A DNA stretch of 64,000 bases from contig NZ_JACHLL010000002.1 of assembly GCF_014207935.1 (NCBI RefSeq), positions 367,865 to 431,864 on the forward strand. Reading direction: 5' to 3'. How positions within the stretch are numbered: position 1 is the stretch's first letter; each line of letters starts with the position of its first letter. Positions 53,801-63,308 of this stretch are shown here, piece after piece. Made by a program: the position numbers and the translations under genes. Under the pieces are notes generated by a model. The model saw nothing but the letters and a program-made list of their open reading frames with translations, did no database searches and was not told the origin of the DNA. Origin of the DNA: Pseudomonas fluvialis (GTDB taxonomy: Bacteria > Pseudomonadota > Gammaproteobacteria > Pseudomonadales > Pseudomonadaceae).

Positions 53801-56274
53801 CAGCCCTGATCGACCACGCCCAACAGATCTGGGACATCCCCGGCGGCATCCACCCGGCCGAGTGCAAGACACTCTCCAACGGCTCACCTATTCAACAGGC
53901 TCCGCTGCCCCGCCAGCTAATCGTGCCACTCAACCAGCACATCGGCGCGGCGGCCGAACCCTGCGTGGCGGTGGGTGATCGCGTACTCAAGGGCCAGTTG
54001 ATCGCCAAGGCCAATGGCTTTGTCAGCGTTGCCGTGCATGCCCCGACCTCCGGACTCGTCAGCTTTATCGGCCCGCAGCCCTACCCGCATGTTTCCGGCC
54101 TGCCGGCACCGGCCATCGTGATCGACAGCGATGGTCAGGATCAGTGGAGCGACCTGGCGCCCTGCCCGGACTACCGCCAGCTGGACAGTGCGGCGTTGCT
54201 GGCGAAAATCCGCGATGCCGGTATCAACGGCCTCGGCGGCGCCGGTTTCCCCACCGCAGTCAAGCTCAAGGCCCGCGCGGCACAGAAGATTCATACCCTG
54301 GTGATCAACGGCACCGAGTGCGAGCCCTACATCACCGCCGATGACCTGCTGATGCGCGAGTACGCCGCCGAGCTGGTTTCCGGCATCGATATTCTGGTGC
54401 AGCTGATCCAGCCCGATGAAGTGCTGATCGGCATCGAGGACAACAAGCCCGAGGCCATCGCCGCCGTGCGCGCCGCGCTGACCGAGCGCAGCTACACACT
54501 CAAGGTGTTCCCGACCAAGTACCCGTCCGGTGGCGAGAAGCAGCTGATCCAGATCCTCACCGGCCGGGAAATCCCCAGCGGTGGCCTGCCGGCCGATATC
54601 GGCATCGTCTGCCAGAACGTCGGCACCTGTGTGGCCATCCATGACGCGGTGGTGCACGGCAAGCCGCTGATCGAGCGCATCACCACCCTCACCGGCGAAG
54701 CGCTGGCCCGCCCCGGCAATGTACGCGCACTGATCGGCACTCCGGTGGGTGAGCTGCTTGCCTTTGCCGGTCTGGATGAGCGCAAGCTCAACCGTCTGAT
54801 CATGGGCGGGCCGATGATGGGCTTTACCCTGCCCTCGCTGGATGTACCGCTGATCAAGACCAGCAACTGCCTGTTGGCCTCGACCCGCCAGGAACTGCAC
54901 GCGCCGCCGCCAGCCATGCCCTGCATCCGCTGCGGGGATTGCGCCGAGGCCTGTCCGGCTAGCCTATTGCCGCAACAGCTGCACTTCTTCGCCCTCGGCC
55001 AGCAACACGACCAGCTCAAGGCACACAACCTGTTTGACTGCATCGAGTGTGGCGCCTGCGCCTATGTCTGCCCGTCGAGCATTCCGCTGGTGCAGTACTA
55101 CCGCGCCGCCAAGGCAGAGATTCGCGAACTGGAACAGAAGCAGCAGAAGGCCGAACACTCCAAGCAGCGTTTCGAATGGCGTCAGGAGCGCCTGCGCCGC
55201 GCCGAAGAGCAGAAGGAAGCCGAGCGCATCGCCCGCGCCGAGCGTGCCGCCAAAGCCAAGGCTGCCCAGGCCGAAGCCGCCACTGCGACTGCCGCGCCCT
55301 CCGCCACCGACGAGCAGCTCAAGCGCCTGAAGATCGAAGCCAGCATGGCGCAGGTCGCCCTGAAGAAGGCCGAGAAGCAGCTCGCCACCCACGACACCGC
55401 CGAGCTGCAGGCACAGGTCGAGTCGTTGCGCGCCGCCGCCGATGCCGCCCAGCAGACCCTGCAGGAAGCACTGGCTGCTGCCCCGCCTGCACCAGTGCCT
55501 ACGGCCGCACAGCCGGCTGCCGACGAGGTGCTGAAGAAGGCCAAGATCGAAGCAGCCATGCTCAAGGCGCAGATCCGCAAGCTGGAAAAGATCGAAGCGC
55601 CAACGCCAGAGCAACAGAGCGAACTGGACGCGCTGCGTCAGCAGCTGAGCCAGGCCGAGCAGGCACTGGCCAGTGCCGAAGCCAGCGCGCCAGCAGCTCC
55701 CGCCAAACCCGCCACCGACGAGGCACTGAAGAAAGCCAAGATCGAAGCGGCCATGTTCAAGGCGCAGATCCGCAAGCTGGAAAAGATCGAGGCGCCGACG
55801 GCCGAGCAGCAGAGCGAACTGGATGCCCTGCGCCAGCAACTGAGTCAGGCCGAGCAGGCACTGGCCGCTGCGGAAAGCACTGCCGCCAGCGCACCAGCCG
55901 CCGCCAAATCACCAGGCGAGGAAGCCCTGAAGAAGGCCAAGATCGAACTGGCGATGAAGCGCGCCGAGCTGAAGAAGGCGGAAAAGGCCGGGGCCGACGA
56001 AGCAAGCCTCGCCACCCTGCGCAGCGCCCTGGCAGACGCCGAGCAGGCCCTGCACGCTGCCGAGGAGGCTTCCGGCAAACCGGCACCCGAGCTGCAGCGC
56101 CACAACAAATCGGGCGTCGATGATGCCCTGCGGGCGCTGAAGACCGACGTTGCCTTCGCCCGCGCCGATCTGCGCAAGCTGGAGCGCGATGAAACCGCCA
56201 GCAGCGAGGCGCTGGACGCCGCGCGTACCCGACTGGCGGCCACCGAACAGGCCCTGGCCGCCCATCAAGGTTGA
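53797..56274 (+). CDS. rsxC: Electron transport complex subunit RsxC (RnfC) with repeated C-terminal tail
   Basis: This 825-residue peripheral subunit binds NADH and FMN and two [4Fe-4S] clusters. [15 protein letters not shown] is the FMN/NADH region; [17 protein letters not shown] and [17 protein letters not shown] ligate clusters. From about residue 440 the protein is a long Ala/Glu/Lys-rich coiled coil made of repeats of about 65 residues, two of them nearly identical in DNA (55522-55875). This tail is variable among proteobacterial RsxC proteins. The start at 53797 overlaps the rsxB stop. Confidence 0.94.
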   Translation: MTALIDHAQQIWDIPGGIHPAECKTLSNGSPIQQAPLPRQLIVPLNQHIGAAAEPCVAVGDRVLKGQLIAKANGFVSVAVHAPTSGLVSFIGPQPYPHVSGLPAPAIVIDSDGQDQWSDLAPCPDYRQLDSAALLAKIRDAGINGLGGAGFPTAVKLKARAAQKIHTLVINGTECEPYITADDLLMREYAAELVSGIDILVQLIQPDEVLIGIEDNKPEAIAAVRAALTERSYTLKVFPTKYPSGGEKQLIQILTGREIPSGGLPADIGIVCQNVGTCVAIHDAVVHGKPLIERITTLTGEALARPGNVRALIGTPVGELLAFAGLDERKLNRLIMGGPMMGFTLPSLDVPLIKTSNCLLASTRQELHAPPPAMPCIRCGDCAEACPASLLPQQLHFFALGQQHDQLKAHNLFDCIECGACAYVCPSSIPLVQYYRAAKAEIRELEQKQQKAEHSKQRFEWRQERLRRAEEQKEAERIARAERAAKAKAAQAEAATATAAPSATDEQLKRLKIEASMAQVALKKAEKQLATHDTAELQAQVESLRAAADAAQQTLQEALAAAPPAPVPTAAQPAADEVLKKAKIEAAMLKAQIRKLEKIEAPTPEQQSELDALRQQLSQAEQALASAEASAPAAPAKPATDEALKKAKIEAAMFKAQIRKLEKIEAPTAEQQSELDALRQQLSQAEQALAAAESTAASAPAAAKSPGEEALKKAKIELAMKRAELKKAEKAGADEASLATLRSALADAEQALHAAEEASGKPAPELQRHNKSGVDDALRALKTDVAFARADLRKLERDETASSEALDAARTRLAATEQALAAHQG
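55522..55875 (+). repeat. Two near-identical tandem repeats inside rsxC
   Basis: Units at 55522-55680 and 55717-55875 repeat at a period of 195 bases (65 codons). Both encode KKAKIEAAM followed by [14 protein letters not shown] and [20 protein letters not shown]. Weaker copies start near 55309 and 55915. Recent duplication is implied by the DNA-level match. Confidence 0.85.
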
Positions 56275-56288
56275 TTTCCGGAGACTCC

Positions 56289-57320
56289 ATGGCCCTGCCC
56301 CGCATCACATCGCCCCACGCCAAGGGCAACAACCGCACCCAGCGCGTCATGCTGCTGGTGGCGGCGGCCTGCGCCCCTGGCGCCCTGGCCCTCACCTGGC
56401 TGTTCGGCATCGGCACGCTGGTCAATCTGGTCTGGGCCAGCCTGGTCGCAGTGGCGGTGGAAGCTGCCATTCTGGCAGTACGCCGTCGCCCGCTGGCGTT
56501 TTTCCTCAAGGACGGCAGCGCCCTGGTCACCGCTGTGTTGCTGGCCCTGGCATTGCCGCCCTATGCGCCCTGGTGGCTGACCCTGGTGGCCGTCGGCTTT
56601 GCCATCATCTTCGGCAAACAGCTCTATGGCGGCCTCGGGCAGAACCCCTTCAATCCGGCCATGCTTGGCTACGTGGTGGTGCTGATTTCCTTCCCCATTC
56701 CCATGACCAGTTGGCCCGCACCGCACAGTGTGGGTGTCTGGGAAGGTCTGCAGCACATCTTCGGTCTGGCCAGCCTGCCCGATGGCTGGAGCCAGGCCAC
56801 GGCGCTGGACAGCCTCAAGGTCAACAAGAGCCTGACCATGGACGAGCTGTGGGCGCAAAATCCGGCCTTTGGCCAGTTTGGCGGCAAGGCCGTTGAGTGG
56901 GTCAATCTGGCGTTTCTCCTTGGCGGCCTGTTCCTGATCCACAAGAAGATCATCAGCTGGCACGCGCCGCTGGGCATGCTCGGCGCCCTGTTCGTCATGA
57001 GCCTGATCTTCTGGAACGGCTCGGGCTCGGACTCCAACGGCTCGCCGCTGTTCCACCTGCTGACCGGGGCCACCATGCTCGGCGCCTTCTTCATCGTTAC
57101 CGACCCGGTGTCCGGCGCCACCAGCAACCTTGGCCGCGTGATCTTCGGCGCCGGTGTCGGCATTCTGGTGTACCTGATCCGCACCTGGGGCGGCTACCCG
57201 GATGGCGTGGCCTTTGCCGTGCTGCTGATGAACCTCGCCGCACCGACCATCGACTACTACACCCGCCCGCGCACCTACGGCCACCGCAAGGCCGAGCGCG
57301 GCTTCAAGCTGGGGGAATGA
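56289..57320 (+). CDS. rsxD: Electron transport complex subunit RsxD (RnfD)
   Basis: This 343-residue membrane subunit of the NqrB/RnfD family has about nine helices. The [13 protein letters not shown] segment holds the Thr that carries covalent [20 protein letters not shown] is another family hallmark. The ATG at 56289 has CGGAG six bases upstream; a TTG at 56271 that overlaps rsxC is less likely. rsxG follows with one base between. Confidence 0.95.
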   Translation: MALPRITSPHAKGNNRTQRVMLLVAAACAPGALALTWLFGIGTLVNLVWASLVAVAVEAAILAVRRRPLAFFLKDGSALVTAVLLALALPPYAPWWLTLVAVGFAIIFGKQLYGGLGQNPFNPAMLGYVVVLISFPIPMTSWPAPHSVGVWEGLQHIFGLASLPDGWSQATALDSLKVNKSLTMDELWAQNPAFGQFGGKAVEWVNLAFLLGGLFLIHKKIISWHAPLGMLGALFVMSLIFWNGSGSDSNGSPLFHLLTGATMLGAFFIVTDPVSGATSNLGRVIFGAGVGILVYLIRTWGGYPDGVAFAVLLMNLAAPTIDYYTRPRTYGHRKAERGFKLGE

Positions 57321-57321
57321 C

Positions 57322-57963
57322 ATGGCCCTGCCGGATATCTCCCGCTCGATGCTGAACAACAGCCTGGTCCTAGGGCTGTTTGCCGTACTCACGGTCGGCC
57401 TGGTCGCCGTCACCCAGTTCGGCACGGCAGATCGCATCGCTGCCGCCGAGCGCGAGGCCAAGGCCCGTGCGCTCGGCGAAATCCTGCCCGCAGGCAGCTA
57501 CGACAACCACCTGCTCGATCATCCGCGAGAGGTGTTCGACCCACTGCTCGGCAACAAGACCGCCACCCCAGCCTATGTGGCCACCCTCAAAGGGCAGCCC
57601 AGCGGCATCATCCTTCAGGCCACCGCACCGGATGGCTACAGCGGCAGCATCGTGTTGCTGGTGGGCGTGCTCGCCGATGGCCGTCTGGCTGGCGTGCGGG
57701 TCATCGGCCACAAGGAAACCCCCGGCCTGGGCGACAAGATCGAACTGGCCAAGAGCCCGTGGATTCGCAGCTTCGAAGGTCGTTCGCTGACCAGTCCCGA
57801 CGAGTCGGGCTGGGCGGTGAAGAAGGATGGCGGTCAGTTCGACCAGTTCGCCGGCGCCACCATCACCCCGCGCGCGGTGGTCAAGGCGGTGCACAAGGCG
57901 CTGCAATACTTCGATGCGCACAAGGCCGAGTTGCTGGCTGTGCAGGAGAACAGCAATGGCTAG
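57322..57963 (+). CDS. rsxG: Electron transport complex subunit RsxG (RnfG)
   Basis: This 213-residue subunit has one N-terminal helix and a periplasmic FMN-binding domain. [15 protein letters not shown] carries the Thr for covalent [18 protein letters not shown] is also conserved in NqrC/RnfG proteins. The start is fixed by the rsxD stop one base before. It overlaps rsxE by eight bases. Confidence 0.95.
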   Translation: MALPDISRSMLNNSLVLGLFAVLTVGLVAVTQFGTADRIAAAEREAKARALGEILPAGSYDNHLLDHPREVFDPLLGNKTATPAYVATLKGQPSGIILQATAPDGYSGSIVLLVGVLADGRLAGVRVIGHKETPGLGDKIELAKSPWIRSFEGRSLTSPDESGWAVKKDGGQFDQFAGATITPRAVVKAVHKALQYFDAHKAELLAVQENSNG

Positions 57964-58666
57964 TTATCGCGAGATCGCCGTCAACGGCCTGTGGAAGAAC
58001 AACCCGGGACTGGTGCAGCTGCTGGGCCTGTGCCCCCTGCTCGGGGTCAGCAACTCCATGGTCAACGCCCTCGGCATGGGCATCGCCACCGCCCTGGTGC
58101 TGGCCGCCTCGAATGCTGCCGTGGCACTGGTGCGCAATCAGGTCACCGACGCCGTGCGCCTGCCGGTGTTCGTGATGATCATCGCCGCGCTGACCACCTG
58201 CATCGAACTGCTCATGCAGGCCTTCACCTACGAGCTGTACCAGATTCTCGGCATCTTCATCCCGCTGATCACCACCAACTGCATCATCCTCGGCCGCGCC
58301 GAGGCCTTTGCCGCGAAGAACAGCGTGCTGCACGCCAGTTTTGACGGGCTGATGATGGGCGCAGGCTTCGGCCTGGTGATGTTGGCCATCGGCACCGTGC
58401 GCGAGCTGCTCGGCACCGGCGCCATTCTCGGCAACATGCACCTGCTGTTCGGCCCGATCGCCGCCCACTGGCAACTGACCCTCTTCAGCGACTACTCCGG
58501 CTTCCTGCTGGCCATTCTGCCGCCGGGTGCTTTCCTCGTACTGGGCCTGCTGATCGCACTGAAAAACGTGCTCGACGAACGTGCCGCCGAAAGGGCAAAG
58601 GCCACCGCTGCCGCACCGGCACCGGCCACCAGCCGCCGCGTGCGCGTGACCGGGGTGATCGAGTAA
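57956..58666 (+). CDS. rsxE: Electron transport complex subunit RsxE (RnfE)
   Basis: This 236-residue, six-helix subunit pairs with RsxA around a membrane [2Fe-2S] site. Hallmarks are [20 protein letters not shown] and [20 protein letters not shown], each with a key Cys. The ATG at 57956 overlaps the end of rsxG by eight bases. The C-terminal tail is Ala-rich and charged. nth follows with two bases between. Confidence 0.96.
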   Translation: MASYREIAVNGLWKNNPGLVQLLGLCPLLGVSNSMVNALGMGIATALVLAASNAAVALVRNQVTDAVRLPVFVMIIAALTTCIELLMQAFTYELYQILGIFIPLITTNCIILGRAEAFAAKNSVLHASFDGLMMGAGFGLVMLAIGTVRELLGTGAILGNMHLLFGPIAAHWQLTLFSDYSGFLLAILPPGAFLVLGLLIALKNVLDERAAERAKATAAAPAPATSRRVRVTGVIE

Positions 58667-58668
58667 GC

Positions 58669-59307
58669 ATGAACGCCGCCAAGCGCCTGGAAATCTTCCG
58701 CCGCCTGCACGAGGACAACCCCGAGCCGAAGACCGAGCTCAACTACAGCTCGCCCTTCGAGCTGCTGATCGCGGTGATCCTCTCGGCTCAGGCCACCGAC
58801 GTGGGCGTGAACAAGGCCACCGACAAGCTGTTCCCGGTGGCCAACACCCCCGAAGCCATTTATGCGCTGGGTTATGACGGCCTGTGCGCTTACATCAAGA
58901 CCATCGGCCTGTACCCGAGCAAGGCGAAGAATGTCATCGAGACCTGCCGCCTGCTGGTCGAGAAGCACGGCAGCCAGGTGCCGGATAACCGAGAAGACCT
59001 CGAGGCCCTGCCTGGCGTCGGGCGCAAGACCGCCAACGTGGTGCTCAATACCGCCTTCCGCCAGCCGGCCATGGCGGTGGACACGCATATCTTCCGCGTC
59101 AGCAACCGTACCGGCATCGCGCCGGGCAAGAACGTGCTGGAAGTGGAGAAGAAGCTGCTCAAGTTCGTACCCAAGGACTACCTGCTCGACGCCCACCACT
59201 GGCTGATTCTGCATGGCCGCTACGTGTGCAAGGCACGCAAGCCGCAGTGTGGCAGCTGCCGCATCGAAGACCTGTGCGAGTTCAAGGCCAAAACCTCTGA
59301 CGATTGA
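58669..59307 (+). CDS. nth: Endonuclease III (DNA glycosylase/AP lyase)
   Basis: This 212-residue base-excision repair enzyme removes oxidised pyrimidines. The helix-hairpin-helix LEALPGVGRKTANVVLN contains the catalytic Lys, and the catalytic Asp lies in VDTHIFRVSNR. The [4Fe-4S] Cys cluster is CKARKPQCGSCRIEDLC. The gene is last in the rsx operon, two bases from rsxE, as in many gammaproteobacteria. Confidence 0.97.
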   Translation: MNAAKRLEIFRRLHEDNPEPKTELNYSSPFELLIAVILSAQATDVGVNKATDKLFPVANTPEAIYALGYDGLCAYIKTIGLYPSKAKNVIETCRLLVEKHGSQVPDNREDLEALPGVGRKTANVVLNTAFRQPAMAVDTHIFRVSNRTGIAPGKNVLEVEKKLLKFVPKDYLLDAHHWLILHGRYVCKARKPQCGSCRIEDLCEFKAKTSDD

Positions 59308-59349
59308 CGGCTTATAGACTTCCCCAAGCTGCTGATTGAAAAAATCTTT

Positions 59350-59378
59350 TTTACCCTCCAGAACTTTGTCGCTATAAG
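59350..59378 (+). promoter_or_regulatory. Promoter of the PA3496-type gene
   Basis: TTTACC (59350-59355) and TATAAG (59373-59378) are 17 bases apart. The start would be near 59385, 30 bases before the ATG. Confidence 0.65.
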
Positions 59379-59414
59379 GTGCGCCATCAGCACCCCGACC
59401 GCTGGAGTGAAGCC

Positions 59415-59600
59415 ATGAGCACTGAAACAGAAGATATCGTTCTCGAAGACGACTTCGTTGCGGAAGACGAAGACAGCACTGCCGCCCCCGCCGCACCAGT
59501 GGTCGCCAAGACCAACCTGGCCAAGCGCCGGGTCATCGACAACCTGCTGGAGGAGCGCCGCCTGCAGAAGCAGCTGAGCGACTACGACTTCGATCTCTGA
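59415..59600 (+). CDS. PA3496 family small protein (putative envelope integrity)
   Basis: This 61-residue protein has an acidic N-terminus (ETEDIVLEDDFVAEDEDS), an Ala/Pro linker, and a basic helix LAKRRVIDNLLEERRLQKQL ending DYDFDL. The end pattern and place after nth match the PA3496 family of Pseudomonas, which carries an envelope-integrity label in databases as I recall. The ATG at 59415 follows GGAGTGA. It has its own promoter and terminator. Mechanism is unknown. Confidence 0.75.
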   Translation: MSTETEDIVLEDDFVAEDEDSTAAPAAPVVAKTNLAKRRVIDNLLEERRLQKQLSDYDFDL

Positions 59601-59617
59601 GCCATATTCCCGACATG

Positions 59618-59647
59618 AAAAAGCCCCGCACTTGGCGGGGCTTTTTT
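59618..59647. terminator. Bidirectional terminator between the PA3496-type gene and grxD
   Basis: AAAAAGCCCCGC and GCGGGGCTTTTTT flank five bases. It closes both convergent genes. Confidence 0.92.
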
Positions 59648-59675
59648 GTCCAGCATGTACAGTCCTGAAAAGGAA

Positions 59676-59999
59676 TCAGGCGGCGCTGCCGACAGCTTCC
59701 TTGATCAGGCTCTGCAGCTCACCCTTTTCGAACATCTCGGTGATGATGTCGCTGCCGCCGACCAGCTCACCCTTGACCCACAGCTGCGGGAAGGTCGGCC
59801 AGTTGGCGTACTTCGGCAGCTCGGCGCGGATTTCCGGGTTCTGCAGGATGTCGACATAGGCGAACTTCTCGCCACAGGCCATCACCGCTTGTGCGGCACG
59901 GGAAGAGAAACCGCACTGCGGGGCGTTCGGCGAACCCTTCATGTACAGCAGAATGGTGTTGTTGGCGATCTGATCTTTGATGGTTTCAATGATGTCCAT
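59676..59999 (-). CDS. grxD: Monothiol glutaredoxin GrxD
   Basis: This 107-residue monothiol glutaredoxin transfers [2Fe-2S] clusters. The CGFS active site lies in APQCGFSSRAAQAVMACG; WPTFPQLWVKGELVGGSDI is the glutathione-binding cis-Pro and GG segment. There is no extra domain. The ATG at 59999 is the family start. Confidence 0.97.
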   Translation of the reverse strand: MDIIETIKDQIANNTILLYMKGSPNAPQCGFSSRAAQAVMACGEKFAYVDILQNPEIRAELPKYANWPTFPQLWVKGELVGGSDIITEMFEKGELQSLIKEAVGSAA

Positions 60000-60104
60000 G
60001 GGGCACCTCGACGACTGAATACGAACCGTGCAAGACCGGCCTGCGGCCGATTGGGTGGCCGCAGTTTACCGGAAAGTCGAGCGTTACGCTCGGTCTTTGC
60101 CAGC

Positions 60105-60297
60105 CTAGAACCTGTTCAAAGACTAGAGAGCTAGAGGTATGCAAGGCGAAAGCAGGTGAGAAGCGCACGCCTACAGGGATGTAGGCGTTAGAGCGAAGCA
60201 GGAGCCAGAGCCGAGTTTACGAGCAGTAAATGAGCATTCCGAACCTGCCTTTAACGCAGCAGAACCGACGCGCAGCAGACTTTGGACAGGTTCTTAG
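60105..60297. mobile_element. MITE-like non-coding element (about 193 bp)
   Basis: Imperfect terminal inverted repeats are visible. The left end starts CTAGAACCTGTTCAAAGACT and the right end, reversed, starts CTAAGAACCTGTCCAAAGTC. Inside is a perfect 9-bp hairpin ACGCCTACA-GGGA-TGTAGGCGT (60167-60188) with a GNRA-type loop. It encodes no protein. I recall repeated sequences of this kind in other Pseudomonas. The right end reaches the stop codon of the cytochrome gene. Confidence 0.65.
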
Positions 60298-60905
60298 AAC
60301 CAGCCAGTGATAGCCGCCTTGGTCTTGCCCAGCAGTACCAGGGTCTTGAGCTTGAACAGCGCCCAGCTGTCGCCCTCCTCCAGCACCTCCTCTCCACAGC
60401 GCGGGTCGGAGCGCTGCAAGGCACCGATCATCTTGCGTGTCACCGGGATGGATTCGCAGCCATGCCCTGTTTCACAGACAAAATCCCAGGGCTGGCGCGC
60501 CGGGGCATGGCAGGCAAAGCAGTTGCCGCCGAAGCGGTTGTTGACCTCGGCAAAACCGCGCGCGCGCACACTGGAACCCTTGTCGCTGACATCCAGCTCG
60601 AAGAACTCCCAGTCGCCGGTGGCCGGGCTGAAACCGGCTTCGCGTTTGACCATCACCTCGCTGGGCACCAGTTGCACCACCGAGCCCGGAGGGTAGATGG
60701 CGCCTTTGGGCGCATTGGCCGCCGCCAGGGTGCCATCGAGGTTGCCCAGCAGATTGTCGACATAGAAATGCCGCACGGGGGTCATCTCGCGGATGCAGCG
60801 AAAGCTGTCCGCCTCGACCTTCATGGCCTCGCCCGTCGCCGTCAGACTCAACGGAAGCAGACTGAAGCTGACGGCCAGCAGAGCGGCCCGATTCAGCGGT
60901 TTCAT
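60294..60905 (-). CDS. Periplasmic c-type cytochrome, P460-like
   Basis: This 203-residue protein has a signal peptide ending near LSLTATGEA and one heme c motif CFACH near residue 130, preceded by RGFAEVNNRFGGN. The layout resembles cytochrome P460-like proteins. It overlaps the end of the molybdopterin oxidoreductase gene by four bases, so it may pass electrons to or from that enzyme. Its stop codon TAA lies in the end of a MITE-like element, so the original C-terminus may have been altered. Substrate is unknown. Confidence 0.72.
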   Translation of the reverse strand: MKPLNRAALLAVSFSLLPLSLTATGEAMKVEADSFRCIREMTPVRHFYVDNLLGNLDGTLAAANAPKGAIYPPGSVVQLVPSEVMVKREAGFSPATGDWEFFELDVSDKGSSVRARGFAEVNNRFGGNCFACHAPARQPWDFVCETGHGCESIPVTRKMIGALQRSDPRCGEEVLEEGDSWALFKLKTLVLLGKTKAAITGWF

Positions 60906-63010
60906 AGGCTGGTCACCTTTACGGGAACGCCATTGAGTGCGGCATTGCCGGACAGCACATCCAGAAAGCGCTCGTCGGTCAGGTCGTTGGCACTGGCGCC
61001 CGGCTGCGCGCTGGCAATCGCCATCTGCACCCCTGCACGATTGTGCCCCCAGCCATGGGGCAGGCTGACCACCCCGCGCATCACCTCGTCACTGCCGGCC
61101 ACCTCGACTTCCACGCTGCCGACCCGCGAGCGCACCTGCACCCGCTGACCATCGCCCAGGCCGCGGACGGCCAGGTCGTCCGGGTGCATCAACAGCTGGT
61201 GACGGGGTTTACCCTTAACCAGGCGGTGGTAGTTGTGCATCCAGGAATTGTTGCTGCGCACATGGCGGCGGCCGATCAGCAGCAGTTCGCCCTCGGCCGG
61301 CTGCGACTGGGCCGCGAAACGCGGCAGGTCGCCGAGCAGCAGCGTGGGGGCTGCCTGTACCTGCTTGTCGGCGGTTTTCAGACGCGCGGCCAGGTTGGGC
61401 CTGAGCGGGCCGAGATCGATACCGTGAGGCGCATCGCGCAGCGCCGCCAGGCTGAGCTTGTGCTCGCTCTTGTCGCCGTAGGGGCCAAAACGCAGCCCCA
61501 TGTCGATCATCTGCTCGGGCGCCATGGTCGGTTTCAGCTCCACACCGGTGCGGGCGGCGAAGGCCTTGGCCAGACCGACGAAGATTTCCCAGTCATGCAG
61601 CACGCCCTCGGGCTTGGGCAGCACCGCCTCGTTGAAGCGGGTGACATTGCGCACGGCAAAGACATTGAAGGTGGTGTCGTAGTGATCATGCTCCAGCGGC
61701 GCGGTCGGCGGCAGGATCAGGTCGGCGTAGCGGGTGGTCTCGTTGATGTACAGATCGACCGAAACCATGAACTCCAGCCCCTCCAGCGCCTGTTCCAGCT
61801 GCCGGCCATTGGGCGTGGACAGCACCGGGTTGCCGGCCACCGTGACCAGCGCGCGCACCTGTCCTTCGCCGGGCGTCAGCATTTCCTCGGCCAGCGCCGC
61901 CACTGGCAGTTCGCCGCCGTATTCCGGCAGGCCGGACACACGACTCTGCCAGCGGTTGAAACTGCCACCGGAGGTGGCCGAGACCAGATCCACTGCTGGC
62001 GAGGTGCAGAGCACGCCACCCTCGCGGTCGAGGTTACCGGTGACCAGATTGATCAGTTGCACCAGCCACTGGCACAGGGTGCCGAAGGCCTGGGTGGAAA
62101 CGCCCATGCGTCCGTAACAGACCGCCTTGTCGGCGGCAGCAAAGTCTCGCGCCAGCTGGCGGATGGCGCCGGCTTCGATACCACTGCGCGGCGCCATGGC
62201 TTCGGCGGTGAACGGCGCGATGGCCACACGCACCTCATCCAGCCCCACCACCGGCAGATGGGTGGCGCGACCCAGGTTTTCCTCCAGCAAGGTGTTCAGC
62301 AGGCCCAGCAGCAGCGCGGCGTCCTGCCCGGGACGGATGAACAGGTGCTGATCGGCGATGGCCGCTGTCTCGCTGCGCCGGGGATCGACCACCACCAGCT
62401 TGCCGCCGCGCTTCTGGATGGCCTTGAGACGTTTCTCCACGTCCGGCACGGTCATGATGCTGCCGTTGGAGGCCAGCGGGTTGCCGCCGAGGATCAGCAT
62501 GAAGTCGGTGTGGTCGATGTCCGGAATCGGAATCAGCAGGCCATGACCGTACATCTGCAGGCTGGTCAGGTGGTGCGGCAACTGGTCCACCGAGGTGGCC
62601 GAAAAACGGTTGCGCGTCTTCAGCAGGCCGAGGAAGTAGTTGCTGTGGGTCATCAGGCCGTAGTTGTGCACGCTGGGATTGCCCTGATACACCGCCACGG
62701 CATTCTGCCCATGGGCAGCCTGGATGGCACTCAGGCGCTCGGCGACCAGCTCGAAAGCCTCGTCCCAGCCAATGGCCTGCCACTCGCTGCCGACCCGTCG
62801 CATGGGCTGGCGCAGGCGGTCCGGGTCGTTCTGGATATCCTGCAGGGCCACCGCCTTCGGGCAGATATGGCCGCGGCTGAAGCTGTCCTGGGCGTCGCCC
62901 TTGATCGACAGGATCTGCACGCCGCCCTGCTCATCCGGGGCAGTTTCAATCGTCAGGCCGCAGATGGCCTCGCACAGGTGGCAGGCACGGTGATGCTGGG
63001 TCTTGCTCAT
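60902..63010 (-). CDS. Molybdopterin-dependent oxidoreductase (DMSO reductase superfamily)
   Basis: This 702-residue enzyme has an N-terminal [4Fe-4S] site (CHLCEAICGL, then CPKA), a molybdopterin-binding core (LGGNPLASNGS, VVVDPRRSETA), and the C-terminal dinucleotide domain (MHPDDLAVRGLGDGQRV). The usual metal-ligand position falls in GNPSVHNYG and shows no Cys or Sec, so it is not a typical formate dehydrogenase. There is no twin-arginine signal, so it is probably cytoplasmic even though its neighbour encodes a periplasmic cytochrome. The reaction is unknown. The ATG at 63010 is the family start. The neighbouring argF gene is divergent. Confidence 0.85.
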   Translation of the reverse strand: MSKTQHHRACHLCEAICGLTIETAPDEQGGVQILSIKGDAQDSFSRGHICPKAVALQDIQNDPDRLRQPMRRVGSEWQAIGWDEAFELVAERLSAIQAAHGQNAVAVYQGNPSVHNYGLMTHSNYFLGLLKTRNRFSATSVDQLPHHLTSLQMYGHGLLIPIPDIDHTDFMLILGGNPLASNGSIMTVPDVEKRLKAIQKRGGKLVVVDPRRSETAAIADQHLFIRPGQDAALLLGLLNTLLEENLGRATHLPVVGLDEVRVAIAPFTAEAMAPRSGIEAGAIRQLARDFAAADKAVCYGRMGVSTQAFGTLCQWLVQLINLVTGNLDREGGVLCTSPAVDLVSATSGGSFNRWQSRVSGLPEYGGELPVAALAEEMLTPGEGQVRALVTVAGNPVLSTPNGRQLEQALEGLEFMVSVDLYINETTRYADLILPPTAPLEHDHYDTTFNVFAVRNVTRFNEAVLPKPEGVLHDWEIFVGLAKAFAARTGVELKPTMAPEQMIDMGLRFGPYGDKSEHKLSLAALRDAPHGIDLGPLRPNLAARLKTADKQVQAAPTLLLGDLPRFAAQSQPAEGELLLIGRRHVRSNNSWMHNYHRLVKGKPRHQLLMHPDDLAVRGLGDGQRVQVRSRVGSVEVEVAGSDEVMRGVVSLPHGWGHNRAGVQMAIASAQPGASANDLTDERFLDVLSGNAALNGVPVKVTSL

Positions 63011-63170
63011 GGCTAACCTCTTTCTTGTAAACGCGGTGGCGTTGTAGGCGAGACGACCGGTCGGGTCAGTCCATGCCCGCCAATCTAAGAAGCTCAGGCC
63101 CTGCTGACCAGCCTATCGTGACAGCTGAATCCCCTATCATCAGGCCGGTCGATGGGCGGGCAGTGCCTGA

Positions 63171-63199
63171 TTTGCGCCGCCGCGTCATTTCCTTATAAG
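63171..63199 (+). promoter_or_regulatory. Candidate promoter of argF
   Basis: TTTGCG (63171-63176) and TATAAG (63194-63199) are 17 bases apart, giving a leader of about 103 bases. The leader contains a hairpin CGCGGC-TTGT-GCCGCG (63228-63243). No convincing ArgR box is present. The rest of 63011-63308 shows no gene. Confidence 0.55.
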
Positions 63200-63308
63200 A
63201 TTCCGGCCTTCCTGTTTGTCGCCCCCGCGCGGCTTGTGCCGCGGGTTCCGCCGTTTTCCCCGCAAAACCGAAGCCCCGGCCGCCCCCTCCAGCAGTTAAG
63301 GTACGACC

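Noticed and set aside
63214-63235. Possible ArgR box before argF
   Set aside because: Only a half-site TGTCGC is present; the expected A/T positions downstream are G/C, so it does not meet the Pseudomonas ArgR consensus.
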